From positions 62,001 through 126,000 of the forward strand of contig JAWKQM010000007.1 of the NCBI GenBank assembly GCA_041390145.1: DNA of 64,000 nucleotides, in the 5' to 3' direction. Under the pieces are notes generated by a model, which saw only the letters and a program-made list of their open reading frames with translations, searched no databases and was not told where the DNA came from. Origin of the DNA: Gemmatimonadales bacterium. GTDB lineage: Bacteria > Gemmatimonadota > Gemmatimonadetes > Gemmatimonadales > GWC2-71-9. Shown here in pieces: positions 24,674 through 31,163 of this stretch; the stretch's first letter is position 1; each line of letters opens with the position of its first letter. A program made the position numbers and the translations under genes.

Positions 24674-25177
24674 TCAGTCCTTTCCGTCGAATCGCACGCT
24701 GAACCCGGCCGACTGCCCCGGGCTTTCCTCCACTTCGATGTCGAGCCGCGTCAGGTGGTGGTGCCCGGCGGCCAACAGGGCGTCCCGCACCCCCACCGCG
24801 AAATACTCCGCGAGCATCTCCACCGTGGTGTTCTTGACCGGCACCAGGGCGACATCCGACTTCGGGAAGACGAACCGGCCCTTCCCGAAGTAATCCACGA
24901 CGATGGAGTCGGACTCCTCCCGCAGGCCGATCTTCTCGTTCTGGGTGGGGAGGAGGACCTTGTGGTCCACCGCTTCCACCATCGGCTTGATCACCTGCTT
25001 CAGCACGGCGAAGTCCAGCACGAAGAGGCACTCGGCGTCCACGTCCCCTTCCACCACCACGGCGACGCGGTAGTTATGGCCGTGGAGCGACTCGCATTTG
25101 TGGCCGCGGAAGGTGATGAAGTGGGCCGAGGAAAAGGAGAGATAGTCCTTGGCAACGGAAACCCGGTAGGAACGCAC
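24674..25177 (-). CDS. 6-pyruvoyltetrahydropterin synthase paralog with Cys and Glu active site (PTPS-III-like)
   Basis: A 167-residue zinc-dependent pterin enzyme. Zinc ligands are His19 (SSAHF), His32 and His34 (HGH). The motif is Cys28-Glu29-x-x-His-Gly-His, so both the QueD/PTPS cysteine and the glutamate of PTPS-III are present. Paralogs with Glu, alone or with Cys, are known to replace dihydroneopterin aldolase (FolB) by making 6-hydroxymethyl-dihydropterin for folate. Position at the head of the PCD-pabB-pabA operon supports a folate role. Start set at GTG 25177, where the conserved strand begins; the longer frame upstream is not family-like. Confidence 0.88.
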   Translation of the reverse strand: MRSYRVSVAKDYLSFSSAHFITFRGHKCESLHGHNYRVAVVVEGDVDAECLFVLDFAVLKQVIKPMVEAVDHKVLLPTQNEKIGLREESDSIVVDYFGKGRFVFPKSDVALVPVKNTTVEMLAEYFAVGVRDALLAAGHHHLTRLDIEVEESPGQSAGFSVRFDGKD

Positions 25178-25417
25178 GCGCAGAAGTCCTGGTGGAGGGA
25201 AACGGTGGGCCCAAAGGTAGGCCGCCGACGTGCTCGAGTCGAGGGGAACGTGCGCTGCATCACCGGGAATCCCGCTTTCGAAGCGCGGGCGTCCTCCGCT
25301 GCGGACACTCTCGGCACCACGATTTTTGGCTAAGTCGTGCAATGCCAAGCCTTTCCGGAAATGGCACGCACCTCGCTTTTGAGCATGGCGTCTCCAACAG
25401 AGAAGCTCGGAGGTTCC

Positions 25418-25972
25418 ATGTCTGCCAATATTCGTCGGCCCCTGGCCGCGTCATTCTTCGGTTCAGCAATCGCATTCGTCGCCTTGTCCATTTCTCCGGT
25501 CCCCGTCGCCGCGCAGGTGTCGGGTGCCGTCGTCATCAACAGCGGCCCCGTGCGGGGCCGGATCGCCGTGGGTGAGCCCGTGTTCGTGCCACGCCCCGTC
25601 ATCATCTACCAGCCGGTGCGCGGCCGCCGGGTCGAGGTGGCACGGTACGCGCCGCAGGTGGTGTACGTCGAGCGCAGCAAGGGCCGGAACGGTAAGTCCG
25701 TCCGATGGTACCAGAAGCATGGGTACCGGCCGGTCACCCTCTTCTACTCGCAGGGCCGCTACTTCACGCAGGTGTATGCGGCGCGCGGCTACCGATATGG
25801 CCCGCAGTGGGTGGCGGTGACAGCGTGGGAGCGAGGTGGTCGGTTCTACCTCGCGTCGGGCGGGCAACAGGATCGGTACGGGTACACCAGCAGCTATGAC
25901 CAGCATTCGTCCCACGGGTATGTGTACCAGGATGTCCGCCCGAACGGCGACGGCCGCGATTGGGACGATTAA
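25418..25972 (+). CDS. Small exported Tyr/Arg-rich protein of unknown function
   Basis: A 184-residue secreted protein. The ATG at 25418 follows GGAGG by 4 bases and starts a signal peptide (LAASFFGSAIAFVALSIS, cleavage near VAAQV). The mature part has repeats of the type GRRVEVARYAPQVVYVER and RGYRYGPQWVAV, rich in Tyr, Arg and Gly, ending in an Asp-rich tail. It is probably periplasmic or surface-associated. Function not recognised. Confidence 0.7.
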   Translation: MSANIRRPLAASFFGSAIAFVALSISPVPVAAQVSGAVVINSGPVRGRIAVGEPVFVPRPVIIYQPVRGRRVEVARYAPQVVYVERSKGRNGKSVRWYQKHGYRPVTLFYSQGRYFTQVYAARGYRYGPQWVAVTAWERGGRFYLASGGQQDRYGYTSSYDQHSSHGYVYQDVRPNGDGRDWDD

Positions 25973-25974
25973 CC

Positions 25975-25990
25975 GGGGCCCAACGGCCCC
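25975..25990 (+). terminator. Short hairpin after the small secreted-protein gene
   Basis: GGGGCC-CAAC-GGCCCC directly follows the stop codon and is trailed by ACTTTCC. It is a compact, strong stem but with a weak T-tract, so termination is plausible rather than certain. Confidence 0.5.
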
Positions 25991-26098
25991 ACTTTCCGCC
26001 TCCAGAGAGGCGTTGACATAGATGAAGGACCAGGGGGGCGGATTCCGGTGAGGTTGCCGGGGTCCGCCCTCTTGGCGTGGGGCGGGGACCGCGCCAAT

Positions 26099-26488
26099 CT
26101 ACAGGTTGGTCGGCTCTTCGGCGGACAGCATCAGCGTCATGCGCTCGAGGGCGCTGACACGGATGGCCTGGGTCGCGGGAAAATCCGGATGATTCATCAT
26201 CGACAGGAACTGCGACTTGGCCTGCCAGCGGACCAGCCAGACCGCGTCCCAATCGTTTGGCGCGGCGCCGATGATCAGGTGCCGAACCGATCCCTTGTAG
26301 ACAGTGACTCCTCCCGCCGCCTCCATGAGCGGGGTCACCGCAGGGGCATAATCCTGCCAGTATCGACCGGCCCCGTCGGGTCGGGTGAACTTCAGGAGGT
26401 TTACCATCACGAACGGAGCGTTGTCGGGGTAGGCGGCGATGAGCGCAATCTGTTCCGGTGTGGGGTCGACGGTGCGGTCAGTGTGCAC
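26099..26488 (-). CDS. DUF1330 protein
   Basis: A 129-residue dimeric alpha/beta-barrel-type protein of the DUF1330 family (FVMVNLLKF, YAPAVTPLMEAAGG, DAVWLVRWQ, MNHPDFPA). Biochemical role unknown. The GTG start lies inside the 3' end of the LysR gene (11-base overlap), so the two are coupled. Confidence 0.85.
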   Translation of the reverse strand: MHTDRTVDPTPEQIALIAAYPDNAPFVMVNLLKFTRPDGAGRYWQDYAPAVTPLMEAAGGVTVYKGSVRHLIIGAAPNDWDAVWLVRWQAKSQFLSMMNHPDFPATQAIRVSALERMTLMLSAEEPTNL

Positions 26489-27446
26489 GTGGGCTCCGCT
26501 TCTTTGGTGGCGAGTGGGCCTGCTCGTCCGCCTCGAGTTCCGCCTCGACGGCGCGCAATTCAGTCATGAAGGCCTTGGCAGCCGGCGACAGCGTCCGGTC
26601 CTTCAGGTACACGATGCCATAGTTCGTGTGCATCCACGCTGGCCGGTAGTCGATGGCAACGAGTTGTCCGCTCGGGGCGTGCGAACGAATCACCGAGAGC
26701 GGCTCAATTCCAAACGCATCGCTGACGGCCACCGCCTCCATCGCCATGTGCAGGGTGTTCACCCGCATGGACGGAATGAACTCCCCGGTGACCGAATCGA
26801 TCAACCCCGCCCCGGGCGGACCTTTCAAATGCGCAATGGCGCGGGGTGCCAGCTTCGTTCCGGCAAATGGATACTGGAAGATCATCTCGAGGGTCAGGTC
26901 GCGCTCCTGGAGCAAGGGGTGTCCGGCCCGACAGAAGAACGCCCCCGGATGCCGAGGCAACGGCTCCAGGGCCAGCCGCTCATCTTCGGCGGGTCCGCTC
27001 AGTTCGGCGACGGCGAGGTCGAGCGACGCGGAGAGCACCTGTCCGACCATGTCGCTCCAGTCTCCCGTGACCACTTCGACCTGAAGCCCCGGGTGTTTCG
27101 CCGACAATCTACCGAGTGCCTTGCCCACCGAGAGAAACGCCGGGTAGACACCGGCCCCGACCGACAGCTTTCCAACTTCCAGCCCGCGCAGCATGGCGAT
27201 TTCATGCTCGAGGTGCCCGGACTCCGCCAGTAACAATGCTGCCCGATCCAACACCTGCCGACCAAGCGCGGTAGGGACGGCGCCGGAGCGTCCGCGGTCG
27301 AAGAGTCGAACGCCCAGCTCCTTTTCGAGGGCGCTGATTTGCCGGGACAGCGTCGGTGGGGTGATCCCGAGTTCGTCGGCGGCACGGGCATAGTTCCCGT
27401 GGCGGGCGACCGCGAGCGCGTGGGACAGTAGGGTGAGATCAATCAT
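26478..27446 (-). CDS. LysR-type transcriptional regulator
   Basis: A 322-residue LTTR with an N-terminal winged HTH (about 1-60: AVARHGNYARAADELGITPP, LSRQISALEKELG) and a periplasmic-binding-protein-like effector domain. The ATG at 27446 begins the HTH; the longer upstream frame runs through the promoter. It is divergent from the sulfatase gene with a 164-base AT-rich gap, the usual arrangement for an LTTR and its target. The inducer is unknown; a sulfate ester is a reasonable guess. Confidence 0.93.
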   Translation of the reverse strand: MIDLTLLSHALAVARHGNYARAADELGITPPTLSRQISALEKELGVRLFDRGRSGAVPTALGRQVLDRAALLLAESGHLEHEIAMLRGLEVGKLSVGAGVYPAFLSVGKALGRLSAKHPGLQVEVVTGDWSDMVGQVLSASLDLAVAELSGPAEDERLALEPLPRHPGAFFCRAGHPLLQERDLTLEMIFQYPFAGTKLAPRAIAHLKGPPGAGLIDSVTGEFIPSMRVNTLHMAMEAVAVSDAFGIEPLSVIRSHAPSGQLVAIDYRPAWMHTNYGIVYLKDRTLSPAAKAFMTELRAVEAELEADEQAHSPPKKRSPRAH

Positions 27447-27485
27447 CGGTACGCAAAACGTATCATAAAGCTTTTTTAATTGCAA

Positions 27486-27514
27486 TTGACGAAACGTGAA
27501 TCGCGTGGTATATA
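27486..27514 (+). promoter_or_regulatory. Near-consensus housekeeping promoter for the sulfatase gene
   Basis: TTGACG (27486-27491), a 17-base spacer, then TATATA (27509-27514). The transcript would have a leader of about 90 bases. The neighbouring palindromes AAAGCTTT and AATTGCAATT (27468-27486 region) overlap or abut the -35 and are candidate LysR sites. Confidence 0.72.
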
Positions 27515-27610
27515 TCTTGGGAATGGTCGCCACAGGGCGACTTTCGATTTACCCCCCCCTTCACTGCTGGCCGCAGTCGTACCGGCACATTCTCACCCTC
27601 TGGAGAAGCT

Positions 27611-29332
27611 ATGCGCATTCCATCCCTTGCGGTCCGAATGGCGGGCCTCGCGCTGGCCGTGACGGCCGTCGCCGGTCCGACGACGCTCTCGGCCCAGCAG
27701 CAGGCCAAGAAGCCCAACATCCTCTTCATCATGGGCGACGACATCGGCATCATGAACGTCGGCGCGTACCACCGTGGGCTCATGGTCGGCGAGACGCCGA
27801 ACATCGACCGCATCGCGCGGGAAGGCACGTTGTTCATGACGGCCTACGCGGAGCAGAGCTGTACCGCCGGGCGCACCTCGTTTATTACCGGGATGAATCC
27901 GTTGCGGGCTGGCATGATCATGCCGCAGCTGCCGGGTTCCAGCACGTCCCTGTTGCCCGGCACCCCGGATCTCGCCGTGTTTCTGCGGGATCTCGGCTAC
28001 AACACGGGCGAGTTCGGCAAGAACCACCTGGGCGACAAGACGAACTCTCTGCCAACCGCCCACGGCTTCCAGGAGTTCTGGGGCTACCTCTACCATCTCG
28101 ACGCGATGCAGGGCGTGAGCTTCCCGGACATCAACAGCAGCCCCACGGTGCAGGCTGTCGTGCCACCCTGCAAGAACACGCCGGTCCCCGGTCTCTCCGA
28201 TCCCGTCGGTGCCGTGGATCCGACGACCACGTTGTGCATGACGCCGCCCCGGCCTGTCATCTGGTGCACCTCGTCGGACGGCACCGAGAAGAACCAGAGC
28301 TGCAAGGACGAGGGGCCGCTCACCCTGGAGCGTTCGACGACGGTTGATGAGGAAATTTCGGCCAAGGTCGTTGACTACCTTGATCGCAATGACCCGAAGA
28401 AGACCAACAAGCCGTTCTTCGTCTGGTACAACCCGGCCCGCATGCATATCACCACCATGTTCTCGCCGAAGTATGCGGCCATGCTGGGGACCAAGGGCGG
28501 CAAGGACTGGGGCATCAACGAAGTCGGCATGAAGCAGATGGACGACAACATCGGTGTCGTGCTGGCCAAGCTCGAGGCCATGGGCGAGCTCGACAACACG
28601 ATCGTCGTGTTCACCACCGACAACGGGGCCGAGGTCATCACCTACCCCGACGGCGGGGTCACGCCATTCCGGGGCGGCAAGCTGACCACCTGGGAAGGCG
28701 GCATGCGAGTCCCGATGATGGCCCGTTGGCCTGGACACATCCAGCCGGGCACCACCAACGACGGGATCTTCTCGATGCTGGACTGGTTGCCCACCCTGGT
28801 CAACATCGCCGGTGGCCCGACAGGCGACGGACTGAAGAAGCAGATTGAGGCCGGCAAGTATCCCGGCATCATCAAGACCACCCTCGACGGCGTCGACCAG
28901 CGCGCCTACCTGGAGGGCAAGGGCGAGTCCGCGCGCGACCACCTCTTCTACTACAGCGGTACGCATCCCTCGGCGGTGCGATACAAGAACTGGAAGTTCT
29001 ACTACGCCATGGCACCCTCGGATGCCACCGGCGGCCTGTTGGGAGTCCAGTCCTATCACTGGACGCAAGTTGACAACATCAAGCGGGACCCGTTTGAGAC
29101 GGCCGTCGGCGCCAGCCAGTTGACCCTCCTGGGCATGGGCGGTGCCTTGGCCGCGCCGAGCACGGCGTATATCTACGACTGGAACCTGCTGCCCATCGGC
29201 CAGATGCTGTGGATGAAGGAGCTGATGAGCTACAAGCAGTTCCCGGCGCTCCAGACTCCGTCGAGCTACAACCTCGATCAGATCATTCAGGCAATGCAGG
29301 AGTCGAAGACCGGCAGCCACGCAGGCGAGTAG
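27611..29332 (+). CDS. Exported arylsulfatase-family enzyme
   Basis: A 573-residue type I sulfatase. Signal peptide to about residue 28 (TTLSAQ); metal site ILFIMGDDIG; the formylglycine motif Cys84-Thr-Ala-Gly-Arg (CxAxR form) within EQSCTAGRTSF; later DNGAEV with the C-terminal metal residues. Activity requires oxidation of Cys84 to formylglycine by an enzyme encoded elsewhere. GGAG lies 5 bases before the ATG. Substrate unknown. The mature protein is periplasmic or outside the cell. Confidence 0.92.
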   Translation: MRIPSLAVRMAGLALAVTAVAGPTTLSAQQQAKKPNILFIMGDDIGIMNVGAYHRGLMVGETPNIDRIAREGTLFMTAYAEQSCTAGRTSFITGMNPLRAGMIMPQLPGSSTSLLPGTPDLAVFLRDLGYNTGEFGKNHLGDKTNSLPTAHGFQEFWGYLYHLDAMQGVSFPDINSSPTVQAVVPPCKNTPVPGLSDPVGAVDPTTTLCMTPPRPVIWCTSSDGTEKNQSCKDEGPLTLERSTTVDEEISAKVVDYLDRNDPKKTNKPFFVWYNPARMHITTMFSPKYAAMLGTKGGKDWGINEVGMKQMDDNIGVVLAKLEAMGELDNTIVVFTTDNGAEVITYPDGGVTPFRGGKLTTWEGGMRVPMMARWPGHIQPGTTNDGIFSMLDWLPTLVNIAGGPTGDGLKKQIEAGKYPGIIKTTLDGVDQRAYLEGKGESARDHLFYYSGTHPSAVRYKNWKFYYAMAPSDATGGLLGVQSYHWTQVDNIKRDPFETAVGASQLTLLGMGGALAAPSTAYIYDWNLLPIGQMLWMKELMSYKQFPALQTPSSYNLDQIIQAMQESKTGSHAGE

Positions 29333-29363
29333 CTGGCGGATGATGAGAATTTCGACAAGGGGA

Positions 29364-29387
29364 GCGCCCGGACATCGGGCGCCCTTT
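29364..29387 (+). terminator. Rho-independent terminator after the sulfatase gene
   Basis: GCGCCCG (29364-29370) pairs with CGGGCGC (29376-29382) around GACAT, followed by CCTTTTT. A classic intrinsic terminator. Confidence 0.88.
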
Positions 29388-29422
29388 TTGGTATTGCTCA
29401 GAATTCCAAATGGAGTCCGGAC

Positions 29423-30448
29423 ATGAATCACTCAAGACAGTGGGCACGGTGGCGTGGAATCGCGGCTGGCGCCATGCTGCTGGGTACCGCCCTTCCGCTC
29501 TCGGCGCAGTCTAATCCCCTCCCTTCCTGGAACAACGGTGCGGCCAAGGCGTCCATCATCGAATTCGTGGAGGCCACCACCACCAAGGGATCTCCAGAGT
29601 TCGTGCCGGTGGCAGAACGGATTGCCACATTCGACAACGATGGCACACTCTGGGTCGAGCACCCCGTGTACACGCAGGTCGAGTTCGTGCTGGGCCGGGT
29701 GCCTGCCGTGGTGAAGGAGAAGCCGGCGCTCGCCGCGGAGGAGCCGTTCAAGACGGTGATGTCCGGAGACCGGGCAGCGATCTCAAAGCTCGGGATGGAA
29801 GACCTGATGAAGCTGCTCGCTGCCACGTCGACGGGCATGACGGTGGAACAGTTCCAGTCGGAAGCCAAGGCCTGGTTCGCGAGCGCGAGGGACCCGCGGT
29901 GGAAGAAGCCGTACCCCGACCTGGCCTACCAACCGATGGTGGAGTTGCTGCGGTACCTCCGGGCCAACGGCTATAAGACGTACATCGTGACCGGCGGCGG
30001 GCAGGACTTCGTCCGGACCATCTCCGAGCAGGCGTACGGGATCCCGCCAGAGCAGGTGATCGGCACCGCGGGTACCACCACCTACGGGCATGACAGCACC
30101 GGCAAGGCGGTGCTCACGAAAAACCCGAAGGTCATGCTCAATGACAACAACGAGGGCAAGGCGGAGGGGATTCAGCTCATGATCGGTCGCCGGCCCCACT
30201 TCGCGTTCGGCAATACCAGCGGCGACCAGCAGATGCTCGAGTACACCGGCACCGGCGACGGTGCCCGACTGTCGATGCTCCTCCTGCATGACGATGCCGC
30301 CCGGGAATATGCTTATGGTCCGGCCCGCGGTCTGCCGGACACGAAGGTCGGCACCTTCTCTGTTGCGCTGGACAGCATCGCGAAAGCGCGGGGATGGACC
30401 GTCGTCAGCATGAAGAAGGATTGGAAGCGAGTCTTCGCATTTGAATAG
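29423..30448 (+). CDS. Exported HAD-superfamily phosphatase
   Basis: A 341-residue secreted HAD hydrolase. Signal peptide to about residue 28 (ALPLSAQ); motif I FDNDGTLW with the Asp nucleophile; motif II IVTGGGQDF; motif III Lys in NEGKAEGI; motif IV GNTSGDQQM. The layout resembles phosphoserine phosphatase-like enzymes, but export makes a scavenging phosphatase more likely. It follows the sulfatase after a strong terminator, so it probably has its own promoter. Both enzymes strip ester groups outside the cytoplasm. Confidence 0.86.
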   Translation: MNHSRQWARWRGIAAGAMLLGTALPLSAQSNPLPSWNNGAAKASIIEFVEATTTKGSPEFVPVAERIATFDNDGTLWVEHPVYTQVEFVLGRVPAVVKEKPALAAEEPFKTVMSGDRAAISKLGMEDLMKLLAATSTGMTVEQFQSEAKAWFASARDPRWKKPYPDLAYQPMVELLRYLRANGYKTYIVTGGGQDFVRTISEQAYGIPPEQVIGTAGTTTYGHDSTGKAVLTKNPKVMLNDNNEGKAEGIQLMIGRRPHFAFGNTSGDQQMLEYTGTGDGARLSMLLLHDDAAREYAYGPARGLPDTKVGTFSVALDSIAKARGWTVVSMKKDWKRVFAFE

Positions 30449-30484
30449 ACCTGGGCCGCTGCGAGCAGTTTGTCGCGCGGGCGG

Positions 30485-31072
30485 CTATTCCCGCGCCGGG
30501 TTGTTCCGGATGTAGGCCTCGACTCGGCGCACGGCCCGTTCGTCAGCGAGGATGCATTCGTAGTAATTGCGTTGCCACACGCGGGCGCCGGGTGTGCCCC
30601 GGATGACATTGACGCGTTTCGTGACGGCGGATTTGAACGCACCCACGATGGTCGGGATGGACCCCGCGATTGGTTGTCCGAATGCGGGGGTGCGGGGCGC
30701 GGGGTCGACATGGCGCGTGGTGGCGGACGCCGCAGGGGCAGGGCGCGGGGTGGCCGGCACCGTAGGGGCACGGCAGGCCGTGCCCCTACGATCCCCGGAC
30801 CCCACGCAATCATTGTCGATGATGACGATCCCATGAAAATGGTCCGGCATAACGACAGAAACACCGAACGTGATTGCGGGAAAATGTTCACCAGATTCCC
30901 GCCAAACCGTTCGTACGATCACCCCCAACCGATTCAGCCGCATGACGCCATCCACCACCTGCCCAAATAACCGCGCTCGCCGGTAGGTACATATCGTGAC
31001 AAAATACGCCCCAGGCCGGGTGTAGTCGTAACCCCGCAGACGGATTGATTGACGGCCCGGCAGATTGCTCAC
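30485..31072 (-). CDS. REP-associated tyrosine transposase (RAYT, Y1/HUH type)
   Basis: A 195-residue single-strand DNA transposase of the TnpA-REP type. The HUH metal motif is His78-Phe-His80 (MPDHFHGIV) and the catalytic Tyr is in WQRNYYECIL (170/171). The start gives the family N-terminus (LRGYDYTRPGAYFVTICTY) and the end is YIRNNPARE. No terminal inverted repeats or target duplication are seen, as usual for RAYTs. The linker (about 91-135) is long, Ala/Pro/Thr-rich and partly encoded by a 14-bp-arm palindrome. It probably mobilises or maintains short palindromes of this genome (inference). Confidence 0.92.
   Translation of the reverse strand: MSNLPGRQSIRLRGYDYTRPGAYFVTICTYRRARLFGQVVDGVMRLNRLGVIVRTVWRESGEHFPAITFGVSVVMPDHFHGIVIIDNDCVGSGDRRGTACRAPTVPATPRPAPAASATTRHVDPAPRTPAFGQPIAGSIPTIVGAFKSAVTKRVNVIRGTPGARVWQRNYYECILADERAVRRVEAYIRNNPARE
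30761..30790. repeat. 14-bp-arm palindrome inside the RAYT gene
   Basis: CGTAGGGGCACGGC (30761-30774), AG, and the exact inverse (30777-30790). Translated in the transposase linker as GTACRAPT. Core shared with the palindrome at 12121-12158 and weakly with 797-816. Confidence 0.88.
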
Positions 31073-31151
31073 CCGTCCACAATGGGCCCTGCCCGTTGCC
31101 GGCCATCACCAATTTGTCACTGCCGCATCCCCGCATCCCCGCTTCCCCACG

Positions 31152-31157
31152 TATCTT
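31152..31157 (+). promoter_or_regulatory. Candidate leaderless -10 element for the helicase gene
   Basis: TATCTT lies exactly 6 bases before the GTG start and no Shine-Dalgarno is present. Upstream is a GCATCCCCGC repeat run (31125-31150). The same arrangement occurs at 38236 before the thioesterase gene. Confidence 0.5.
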
Positions 31158-31163
31158 TAGCCC

